From the NCBI GenBank assembly GCA_023417935.1, contig JAEZDY010000024.1, positions 372,001-436,000 on the forward strand: 64,000 nucleotides of DNA, in the 5' to 3' direction. Shown piece by piece: positions 45,891-53,674 of this stretch. Within the stretch, counting starts at the first letter, position 1. Every line of letters begins with the position of its first letter. Position numbers and translations under genes: made by a program. The DNA is from Bacteroidota bacterium. Its GTDB lineage: Bacteria; Bacteroidota; Bacteroidia; Bacteroidales; Lentimicrobiaceae. The notes below the pieces were generated by a model. The model saw nothing but the letters and a program-made list of their open reading frames with translations, had not been told where the DNA came from and did not search any database.

Positions 45891-47616
45891 TAGCTTTACC
45901 TGGAATTGCATCTATCAACTGGCGGGTATATTCCTGCTCAGGTGAGTCATATATCTGATCAGCATTGCCCTGCTCCACTATTTTACCATTCTTCATTACG
46001 AGTATTCTATCCGACATGAATCTGACAACTGAAAGGTCATGCGAGATAAATATGTAGGTAAACCCAAACTCACTTTTCAGATCGTTAAGCAAATTAAGAA
46101 CCTGTGCCTGCACGGAAACATCAAGTGCTGAAACCGATTCATCGCATATAACAAATGCAGGGTTCAATACCAGCGCCCTGGCTATGCATATTCTCTGACG
46201 CTGACCACCAGAAAACTGATGTGGATAACGGTTATAATGCTCAGGTGACATATTCACGAGCTCAAGCAGGTCCATTACTTTATTTTTACGCTCACGATAT
46301 GTCCTAAGGATTTTATGGGCTATAAGTGGTTCTATGATTGCTTGTCCAATAGTTAATCGCGGATTCAGTGAAGAGTATGGGTCCTGGAAAACTATTTGCA
46401 TTCGCTTACGCATTTCCCTGAGGTTTTTATTGTTTAGGGATCTGACATCATTGCCTTCAAAGTCAATTCTGCCCGAAGTTGGCTCGATTAAGCGCAGAAG
46501 TGCTCTACCTAATGTTGTTTTCCCGCAACCTGATTCTCCAACAAGCCCCAATGTTTCACCTTTAAAAACATTGAAGCTTACATCTTCAACTGCTTTAAAG
46601 AACTGCCGTTCTTTCTTATACCATTTCTTAGGTAAGGGATAGTGCACTGAAAGATTCTCAACCTTCAGCAGAGGGGTGCCATCATATAGTAATTGATGCC
46701 TCGACTTCCTTTGCTCAGGTGATTCAATAATAACCTCCGGAGTACCGGCAGTATTCATGAAATCAGCAACTGTGGGCAGTTTCTTAAGCCGCACATTCAT
46801 TGAAGGCCTGCAGGCCATAAGGCCTCTGGTGTATGGTTGAGTGGGATGGCTGAAGATGCTGGATGAGCTTCCCTGTTCAACAATTTCACCTTTTCTCATA
46901 ACAATTACCTGATGGGCTATTTCTGATACAACTCCAAGGTCGTGACTTATGAAGATCAGACTCAGATGTAAACGTTCCTGCAGGTCTTTTAATAGCTTTA
47001 GAATTGACTTTTGAACAGTAACATCAAGGGCAGTTGTAGGCTCATCAGCAATGAGAATTTCAGGTGAACAAGCAATTGCCATTGCAATCATTACACGTTG
47101 TTTCTGGCCACCTGACAATTGATGAGGGTATGCGTTATAAGCATAAAGAGGATCAGGTAACATTACATCCTCAAAGAGCTTCAGGGTGTGTGATTTTGCT
47201 TGTTTTTCAGAGTATTTCAAGTGCAGCATCACTGACTCAGAAATCTGTTTCCCGCATTTCATAACAGGATTCAACGAGGTCATTGGTTCCTGGAAGATCA
47301 TGGCTATTTTGTTACCTCGAACTTTCCTTATCTCGGCCTTTGGCAATTTTGTTAGGTCAGATGGCATTCCACCACTATGAAACTCGATGGAACCATTATC
47401 AATGCGACTCATTTTATCAGGCAAAAGTTGCAAAACAGAAAGGGAAGTAACCGACTTTCCTGAGCCGCTTTCACCCACTATACCAAGTGTTTCGCCTTTA
47501 TTCAGTGTAAAAGAAACGTTATTTACAGCCTTGGTCCAACCACTTTCATCACGAAAAGAGATGCTTAGATCCTTTACGCTTAGAATAGTATTGTCTTTTT
47601 TTTCCGGCTGGTGCAT
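45868..47616 (-). CDS. Fused double ABC ATPase of dipeptide/oligopeptide transporter type (DppD-DppF-like)
   Basis: Two complete nucleotide-binding domains are fused in 582 residues. The first has GESGSGKS, LSGGQKQR and the Walker B ILIADEPTTALDV (about 40-240). The second has GESGCGKT, FSGGQRQR and FVICDESVSALDV (about 350-550). Each ends with the oligopeptide-binding C-terminal extension, partly seen as QPYTRGLMACRPS and QEYTRQLIDAIP. Such fused ATPases power ABC importers of peptides or nickel. No permease or binding protein lies in the window. It follows rodA by 17 bp. Confidence 0.93.
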   Translation of the reverse strand: MHQPEKKDNTILSVKDLSISFRDESGWTKAVNNVSFTLNKGETLGIVGESGSGKSVTSLSVLQLLPDKMSRIDNGSIEFHSGGMPSDLTKLPKAEIRKVRGNKIAMIFQEPMTSLNPVMKCGKQISESVMLHLKYSEKQAKSHTLKLFEDVMLPDPLYAYNAYPHQLSGGQKQRVMIAMAIACSPEILIADEPTTALDVTVQKSILKLLKDLQERLHLSLIFISHDLGVVSEIAHQVIVMRKGEIVEQGSSSSIFSHPTQPYTRGLMACRPSMNVRLKKLPTVADFMNTAGTPEVIIESPEQRKSRHQLLYDGTPLLKVENLSVHYPLPKKWYKKERQFFKAVEDVSFNVFKGETLGLVGESGCGKTTLGRALLRLIEPTSGRIDFEGNDVRSLNNKNLREMRKRMQIVFQDPYSSLNPRLTIGQAIIEPLIAHKILRTYRERKNKVMDLLELVNMSPEHYNRYPHQFSGGQRQRICIARALVLNPAFVICDESVSALDVSVQAQVLNLLNDLKSEFGFTYIFISHDLSVVRFMSDRILVMKNGKIVEQGNADQIYDSPEQEYTRQLIDAIPGKAINPPIKL

Positions 47617-47633
47617 ACTTTTACTTAAATGTC

Positions 47634-48893
47634 TTAGAGCAATGCATTCCTGTTTACATCCTGCTTAATAAAAATAAACAATAATATGGTAAATGCCCAT
47701 AATGATGATCCGCCATAGCTGAAGAAGGGGAGAGGAATACCAATAACAGGTACAAGTCCTATTGTCATGCCTATGTTAATCATAAAATGGAAGAACAATA
47801 TGGATGCTACGCCATAACCATATACTCTGCTAAAATCCGAACGTTGTCGTTCGGCCACAATCACTATTCTGACAAGCAGCAATATAAAGAGAAATACAAC
47901 AATTGTTGAGCCAAGGAAGCCCCATTCCTCACCTACAGTGCAGAATATAAAGTCGGTACTTTGCTCGGGAACGAAATTATATTTTGTTTGGGTTCCATTG
48001 AGATACCCTTTTCCAAAAAAGCCGCCCGATCCAATTGCTATCTTTGATTGATTTACGTTATAACCTGCACCTTTAAGGTCGAGTGTTTTTCCAAGTAATA
48101 CATTTATTCTGGCTTTTTGGTGATCACCAAGCAACTTCTCCACACCTACTTCAACACTATAGGTTAGCGCAATACCAAGTATGACCAAACCAATGAGACT
48201 CATGATATTTCTGCGGGTTCTTCTCATAAAGAACATCAGCAAGCCGGCAAGTCCCAATAGCAGAAACACGACAAAAAGAGTACCAGCCATAAGGGTTGAA
48301 ATTGAAATAAACACAACTAATAGCCCTGCAAGCAGGAAATTACCCGAAAGTCCCATTCGATATAACACAAGTACAAATGAACTATAAACCAGTGCTGATC
48401 CTGTGTCATTTTGTAATAGAATCAGCCCTGCGGGTATGGCCATTAGAATGAGGGGTATAATTTTATTCTTTAAAAGCGAAAGGTTTAGATGTTGAGTATT
48501 GAAAAACCGTGCAATTGCAAGGTTGGTAGCAAACTTTGCAAACTCGGCAGGCTGAAGAGCAAAACCACCTATTTGAAACCATGATTTAGAACCTGATACC
48601 TCTGTTCCAATTCCCAGAACTATAAGCAGCAGAATTATCATGAAGCCATATATAAGATAGGCAAAAGTGCTAAAGAAACGTGAATCAGTTAATAGAATGA
48701 GAAGTCCGAGAAAGAGTGAGCTTACAATCCAAATTAACTGCTTGCCATAGCTTTGGGTTATATCAAAAATGCTATTGTAATCCTGATTATAAACTGCAGC
48801 ATAAATATTGAGCCAGCCAAGAATAACCAGTAACAAGTAAAGCCCTGTTAGTGGCCAGTCAATATTGTTGAATATATTCTTTCGTTCGCGCAC
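47634..48893 (-). CDS. rodA: Rod-shape determining peptidoglycan polymerase RodA
   Basis: A 419-residue SEDS protein with about 10 membrane helices. The SEDS signatures are visible: FALQPAEFAKFATNLAIARF (about 110-129), LLQNDTGSALVYSSFVLVLYR and, near the C-terminus, LPFFSYGGSSLWAF. It polymerises glycan strands during elongation together with PBP2. It starts 5 bp after mrdA, its partner. Confidence 0.96.
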   Translation of the reverse strand: MRERKNIFNNIDWPLTGLYLLLVILGWLNIYAAVYNQDYNSIFDITQSYGKQLIWIVSSLFLGLLILLTDSRFFSTFAYLIYGFMIILLLIVLGIGTEVSGSKSWFQIGGFALQPAEFAKFATNLAIARFFNTQHLNLSLLKNKIIPLILMAIPAGLILLQNDTGSALVYSSFVLVLYRMGLSGNFLLAGLLVVFISISTLMAGTLFVVFLLLGLAGLLMFFMRRTRRNIMSLIGLVILGIALTYSVEVGVEKLLGDHQKARINVLLGKTLDLKGAGYNVNQSKIAIGSGGFFGKGYLNGTQTKYNFVPEQSTDFIFCTVGEEWGFLGSTIVVFLFILLLVRIVIVAERQRSDFSRVYGYGVASILFFHFMINIGMTIGLVPVIGIPLPFFSYGGSSLWAFTILLFIFIKQDVNRNALL

Positions 48894-48898
48894 TTAAA

Positions 48899-50701
48899 TC
48901 AATATAATTTAGATGTAACCATTCTTTCTTCTACTTCCGGACGCTTAATTTCACCTGTAATATACTTTTCCATCATCAGTGATGCTATTGGGAGTGCCCA
49001 GGTAGATCCGAAGCCCGCATTCTCAATAACCACAGCTATAGCTATCTTTGGATTTTCAGCCGGTGCAAAGGCCATATAGAGGGAGTGGTCATCACCATGA
49101 GGATTCTCAGCAGTACCTGTTTTCCCTGCCATAGTAACGCCCTCAATTTGCGACCATCGTGCAGTACCAAGTGTAGCAACCTGACGCATACCTTCAATTG
49201 CTATTTCAAAATGTTTTTTGTCAATAGTGGATACACTGGTTGGGAATACTCTCTTATTCGTATGGTCAGTCCCTATTGCTTTTACTACATGCGGTGTAAT
49301 ATATGTTCCTCTGTTAGCCATAGCTACTGCATAATTTGCCAGTTGCAGGGGTGTAACAAGTATTTCACCCTGTCCAATTGAAAGTGATCTGATAGTCAAA
49401 GCATTCCAGCGCCCTTTACCGTATATTTTATCAAATGTTTCGGCTGAAGGCACATTTCCTGAAAGCTCAAACTGTAAATCAGTTCCTAGTTTCTTGCCAA
49501 ATCCCAGACTCATAACATGGTTTCGCCATGATACATAGTTATCACGAATACTTCCGTGTCCGGAGTTGCTGATGAATGTTTTGAAAACCTGCCAATGGAA
49601 AGGATTACATGACTGGTTGATTGCAACATATACATCAAGAGGTGATTGGTGATCGTGCGTGCATCTGATAGGAGAGGAACCTTTACCCTGGCATGTATAT
49701 CGTGTATCAAGAGTTAGTAGTCCCTCTTGTAAGCCGATGAGATCATTTACCATCTTAAAGGTAGAGCCTGGGGGATAGGTACCTGCCATCGCCCTGTTCA
49801 AGAGAGGTTTTACCGGATCATCTGATAATAATTTAAAGTTCTTACCCCTGACCCTGCCTACCAAAAGATTAGGGTCATATGCCGGACTAGAAATAAAAGC
49901 AAGAATTTCACCTGTTGACGGTTCAATAGCAACAACACTTCCCATCTTTCCTGCCATCAACTTTTCACCATACTCCTGCAAGTCGCCATCAATACTCAGA
50001 TAAAGATCCTGACCTGCAACAGAGGCTGTGTCGTGTTTCCCTTCATTATAACTGCCAACTTCGCGATTATGTACATCTACCATCTTGATCTTAAGACCTT
50101 TGATGCCACGCAGTTCTTCTTCATACGCCTTTTCAATACCGCTTACTCCAATGTAATCACCTGATTTGTAGTATGGGTTTTTGTCTATAATACCCTGGGT
50201 TACTTCCCCAACATAGCCGAACAGATGGGCACCGATTGCTTTTGGATACTTACGCAGCGTACGGGGTTGTACAAAGAAACCCTTATAGCGATACATCTTT
50301 TCTTCAAGATATCCATAGGTTTCTTTTGATATTTGTTTCTCGAACAGGCTTGGCTTATACCTTGAATATTTTTTCGCTTTGTTAAGCCTCTCCCTGAAGC
50401 CTTCTACTGATATCTGCAATAAGTAGCAAAATTCAGCAGTATCAATCTCTTTAACCTGGGCCGGTAGTACCATGAGATCATATACTGCCTCATTATAAAC
50501 CAACAACTTTCCATTGCGATCATAAACCAAACCGCGTGCCGGATACTGTGTTACATACCTCAGCACATTGTTGTTGGCAGAAAGAGTGTAACTATCGTCA
50601 ATTACCTGGATGTAAAAAAGCCGTATAATATATATTGCGCCAATTACGATAAATATAGCTATTACCGTTTGTGCACGTGATACATTTGACTTCTGCGCCA
50701 T
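48899..50701 (-). CDS. mrdA: Penicillin-binding protein 2 (transpeptidase)
   Basis: The 600-residue protein has an N-terminal membrane helix, a pedestal domain opening NNVLRYVTQYPARGLVYDRNGKLLVYNEAVYDL in pieces, and a transpeptidase domain. The nucleophile is Ser313 in STFK; an S-x-N motif (NQSCNPFHW region) and KTGTAENPHG follow. It crosslinks peptidoglycan during elongation as RodA's partner. mreBCD, which precede mrdA in many Bacteroidota, are not here; cysN is directly upstream (15 bp). Confidence 0.96.
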   Translation of the reverse strand: MAQKSNVSRAQTVIAIFIVIGAIYIIRLFYIQVIDDSYTLSANNNVLRYVTQYPARGLVYDRNGKLLVYNEAVYDLMVLPAQVKEIDTAEFCYLLQISVEGFRERLNKAKKYSRYKPSLFEKQISKETYGYLEEKMYRYKGFFVQPRTLRKYPKAIGAHLFGYVGEVTQGIIDKNPYYKSGDYIGVSGIEKAYEEELRGIKGLKIKMVDVHNREVGSYNEGKHDTASVAGQDLYLSIDGDLQEYGEKLMAGKMGSVVAIEPSTGEILAFISSPAYDPNLLVGRVRGKNFKLLSDDPVKPLLNRAMAGTYPPGSTFKMVNDLIGLQEGLLTLDTRYTCQGKGSSPIRCTHDHQSPLDVYVAINQSCNPFHWQVFKTFISNSGHGSIRDNYVSWRNHVMSLGFGKKLGTDLQFELSGNVPSAETFDKIYGKGRWNALTIRSLSIGQGEILVTPLQLANYAVAMANRGTYITPHVVKAIGTDHTNKRVFPTSVSTIDKKHFEIAIEGMRQVATLGTARWSQIEGVTMAGKTGTAENPHGDDHSLYMAFAPAENPKIAIAVVIENAGFGSTWALPIASLMMEKYITGEIKRPEVEERMVTSKLY

Positions 50702-50716
50702 TTATAATTGTCCCCC

Positions 50717-52006
50717 TTAAAGTACCATGCCAACACCAACAGTATTGTTGGTTGCTTCATCAATAATAATTATAGCCCCTGTGCGTCTGTTTGTTTTATA
50801 CGAGTCAATAAATACAGGCTTTGTGGTACGGATAGTCACACATGAAATGTCATTAAGCCCAACATGGTGATCTTCAAGATGTTCCATGTTATTCACATTC
50901 ACTTTGTACTTAACTTCTTTGATCATACAACGAACATCGCGTGTAGTATGCTTTAGTGCGTATTTACTGTTTAACTGGAGAGACTTCTCACTCATCCAGC
51001 ACATCATTACATCAAATTCCTGTGATACTATTGGTAAGTTATCAGGCTTAACCAACATGTCACCTCTGCTTACATCAATATCATCATCAAGTGTTAGAGT
51101 CACTGATTGTGGGGCAAAGGTTTCAGTCAAATTGGTATTGTATGCGTCAATTGATTTGATCTTACTTTTAAGCATTGAGGGTAAAGCCACTACTTCATCT
51201 CCGGGCTTGAATATACCGCCTGCAACTCTTCCTGCATAGCCTCTGTAATCATGGAATTCATCCGACAATGGCCTGATAACGTATTGTATAGGAAAACGTG
51301 CATCCGACATATTGTGGTCATTCCCAATTTCTATTGTTTCAAGAATATTCATCAAGGTGCCACCTTTATACCATGGCATATTTGATGATGGTTCAACTAC
51401 ATTATCGCCCAGCAAAGCGCTGATTGGTACTATTGAAATATCCTTAAGGTCAAGTTTCTTTCTGAAATCGGCATATCCGGCCATTATTGAATCAAAAACC
51501 TGCTGATTGAAATCAACAAGATCCATTTTATTGATACAAACTATGATGTGGGGAATTTGTAGGAGTGACGCAATATAAGAGTGCCGGCATGTTTGTTCGG
51601 TTATTCCATGCCTTGCATCAATAAGTATTATGGCAGCATTTGCGGTTGAAGCACCTGTAACCATATTCCTTGTATACTGAATATGACCAGGTGTATCAGC
51701 AATAATGAACTTACGTTTTGGAGTAGCAAAATAACGATAAGCAACATCTATTGTGATGCCTTGTTCACGTTCAGCTCTCAATCCATCGGTGAGTAATGCA
51801 AGATCAACATGTTCATTTCCCCTACGGATACTTGCCCGTTTAATGGCTTCAAGCTGATCTTCAAATATTGATTTACTGTCGTATAATAACCTGCCTATCA
51901 AGGTGCTTTTGCCATCATCAACACTGCCTGCAGTAGTGAAGCGCAATAGCTCCATGTCAAGATATCCTTTGGTTGAAAAGTCAGTCATGTCAATTTTGTA
52001 TTCCAT
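50717..52006 (-). CDS. cysN: Sulfate adenylyltransferase large subunit (GTPase)
   Basis: The start at 52006 (MEYKIDMTDFS) lies 1 nt after the cysD stop; an upstream ATG inside cysD is rejected. The 429-residue protein is EF-Tu-like: P-loop GSVDDGKSTLIGRLL, AEREQGITIDVAYRYF, switch DTPGHIQYTRNM and NKMDLVDF. It couples GTP hydrolysis to APS synthesis by CysD. No CysC fusion is present; cysC is separate and upstream. Confidence 0.96.
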   Translation of the reverse strand: MEYKIDMTDFSTKGYLDMELLRFTTAGSVDDGKSTLIGRLLYDSKSIFEDQLEAIKRASIRRGNEHVDLALLTDGLRAEREQGITIDVAYRYFATPKRKFIIADTPGHIQYTRNMVTGASTANAAIILIDARHGITEQTCRHSYIASLLQIPHIIVCINKMDLVDFNQQVFDSIMAGYADFRKKLDLKDISIVPISALLGDNVVEPSSNMPWYKGGTLMNILETIEIGNDHNMSDARFPIQYVIRPLSDEFHDYRGYAGRVAGGIFKPGDEVVALPSMLKSKIKSIDAYNTNLTETFAPQSVTLTLDDDIDVSRGDMLVKPDNLPIVSQEFDVMMCWMSEKSLQLNSKYALKHTTRDVRCMIKEVKYKVNVNNMEHLEDHHVGLNDISCVTIRTTKPVFIDSYKTNRRTGAIIIIDEATNNTVGVGMVL

Positions 52007-52007
52007 T

Positions 52008-52925
52008 TTAAAAATACCCTTCCTTTTTCCTGTCTTCCATAGCAGCTTCTGATCTTTGATCATCAGCCCTACCACCACGCTCAGTAATGCGGGTAGCAGC
52101 AATTTCATCAATTATATCTTCAATTGTATTAGCGGTAGAAAGTGTTAGGCCGGTACATGATATATCACCAATAGTACGGCATCTTACAGTTTTCAGCTCG
52201 TATGATTCACTGGGTTTGAGTTTCATAAATGGGGCTTTAGCCAACCACTGCCCATCACGGTAAAATACTTCCCTTTGGTGTGTAAAATAAAGGCTTGGCA
52301 GGTCAATATTTTCTTTCATAATGTACTGCCAAACGTCCATTTCTGTCCAGTTGCTAATAGGGAATACTCTGAAATGTTCTCCGGGATTTTTCCTGCCGTT
52401 AAATATATTCCACAACTCAGGTCGTTGGTTCTTGGGATCCCATTGCCCAAACTCATCCCTGTGTGAAAAGAATCGTTCCTTTGCTCTTGCCTTTTCTTCA
52501 TCACGCCTTCCACCACCCATAGCAGCATCAAACTTATACTTTTCAATTGTATCAAGTAGAGTTGTGGTCTGCAGAATGTTTCTACTGGCATTCACCCCTG
52601 TTTCTTCAACTACCCTTCCTTTGTCAATGCTTTCCTGTACCGAACCTACATACAACACTGCTCCAATTTTATTTACCAGTTCATCACGATATTCTATGGT
52701 TTCTTCGAAGTTATGACCTGTGTCAATATGAAGCAGAGGGAAAGGAAGCTTAGCAGGGTGGAAGGCTTTTACTGCAAGATGAGTCATAACAATTGAGTCC
52801 TTACCTCCTGAAAACAACAGAACCGGTCGTTCAAACTGAGCCGCAACTTCACGTATTACATATATTGATTCATATTCCAGCTCTTCGAGGTGCGTAAGAT
52901 TATACTTGCTTTTCATGCCGCTCAA
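52008..52925 (-). CDS. cysD: Sulfate adenylyltransferase small subunit
   Basis: The 305-residue protein is a PP-loop ATP pyrophosphatase: LLFSGGKDSIVMTHLAVKAF (about 37-56), HIDTGHNFEETIEYRDEL and GGGRRDEEKARAKER. It forms APS from sulfate and ATP. The ATG at 52925 overlaps cysC by 26 nt; the ATG three codons later (52916) is nearly as plausible. Confidence 0.96.
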   Translation of the reverse strand: MSGMKSKYNLTHLEELEYESIYVIREVAAQFERPVLLFSGGKDSIVMTHLAVKAFHPAKLPFPLLHIDTGHNFEETIEYRDELVNKIGAVLYVGSVQESIDKGRVVEETGVNASRNILQTTTLLDTIEKYKFDAAMGGGRRDEEKARAKERFFSHRDEFGQWDPKNQRPELWNIFNGRKNPGEHFRVFPISNWTEMDVWQYIMKENIDLPSLYFTHQREVFYRDGQWLAKAPFMKLKPSESYELKTVRCRTIGDISCTGLTLSTANTIEDIIDEIAATRITERGGRADDQRSEAAMEDRKKEGYF

Positions 52926-53475
52926 TTAAGGGTATTAAATAATTATACAGCTCATTAACCGACTGCTGAGGATTAAGGTCAGCCGTATCGAGCGTAATAT
53001 CCGGATTTTCAGGTATATCAAAAGGAGCGCTTACACCGGTGAAATCAGTTATCTCACCTTTACGCGCTTTTTTATACATGCCTTTTACATCGCGTTGTTC
53101 GCAAACTTCGAGAGGCGCATCCACAAATACGTTGACGATATTATCTTCCCCAACAATTTGCAAAGCCATCTGCCTTAGTTCTTCAGTAGGGGTGATGAAT
53201 GCACATACTGTAATGACACCGGTTTCAGAAAACAGTTTAGCAATCTCGGCAATTCTTCTAATATTTTCATGGCGATCGTGGAGTGAAAAACCTAAATCAC
53301 TGCATATCCCCTTACGGGTAATATCGCCATCAAGCATCCTTACCAAATAACCTGAATTAATTAGCTTTGCTTCAAGCCCTGTTCCAATGGTTGTTTTACC
53401 TGAGCAAGGCAATCCGCTTAGCCAAATTACAACTCCTCGGCGTTTGCTGTTATTATATGAATTGTCAATTTTCAT
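52900..53475 (-). CDS. cysC: Adenylylsulfate kinase
   Basis: The start at 53475 (MKIDNSYNNSKRRGVVIWLSG) gives 191 residues, normal for CysC; an ATG 66 nt upstream adds a poor leader. It shows the P-loop GLPCSGKTTIG, LDGDITRKGICSDLGFS and DITLDTADLN near the C-terminus. It makes PAPS from APS. It is first in a minus-strand series cysC-cysD-cysN-mrdA-rodA-ABC. No PAPS reductase or sulfite reductase is in the window, so sulfation as well as assimilation is possible. Confidence 0.95.
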   Translation of the reverse strand: MKIDNSYNNSKRRGVVIWLSGLPCSGKTTIGTGLEAKLINSGYLVRMLDGDITRKGICSDLGFSLHDRHENIRRIAEIAKLFSETGVITVCAFITPTEELRQMALQIVGEDNIVNVFVDAPLEVCEQRDVKGMYKKARKGEITDFTGVSAPFDIPENPDITLDTADLNPQQSVNELYNYLIPLIERHEKQV

Positions 53476-53602
53476 CCCGGTAATTGTATATTCTCTAAGC
53501 AAAATTACGACTATTTCCCTATGCAACCCAAAGTCACTCAAACGGAATAAGCCACTTTGAACTCTCCCATTTAATTAAGCCTAAATCTGTGAAACTTAGT
53601 GA

Positions 53603-53648
53603 TTCACAAGGAAAAAGTAATGAAGAACTCCTCATTTCACAAGGAAAA
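53603..53648. repeat. 13-bp direct repeat pair
   Basis: TTCACAAGGAAAA occurs at 53603-53615 and again at 53636-53648, 33 nt apart, in the gap between the wzc-like gene and cysC. The second copy abuts the terminator stem at 53649. Confidence 0.7.
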
Positions 53649-53671
53649 GGCCACTAAAACTGTGGCTTTTT
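53649..53671 (-). terminator. Intrinsic terminator after the wzc-like gene
   Basis: GCCAC and GTGGC pair around a 7-nt loop, with an A-run on one side and a T-run on the other, immediately downstream (minus strand) of the stop at 53675. Confidence 0.7.
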
Positions 53672-53674
53672 ACT

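Noticed and set aside
50717..52111. cysN start at 52111
   Set aside because: That start lies far inside cysD and adds 35 unlike residues; MEYKIDM at 52006 directly follows the cysD stop.
53588..53608. Short inverted repeat TGTGAA...TTCACA as an operator
   Set aside because: Six-bp arms in an AT-rich gap between two minus-strand genes are common by chance, with no promoter box correctly placed.
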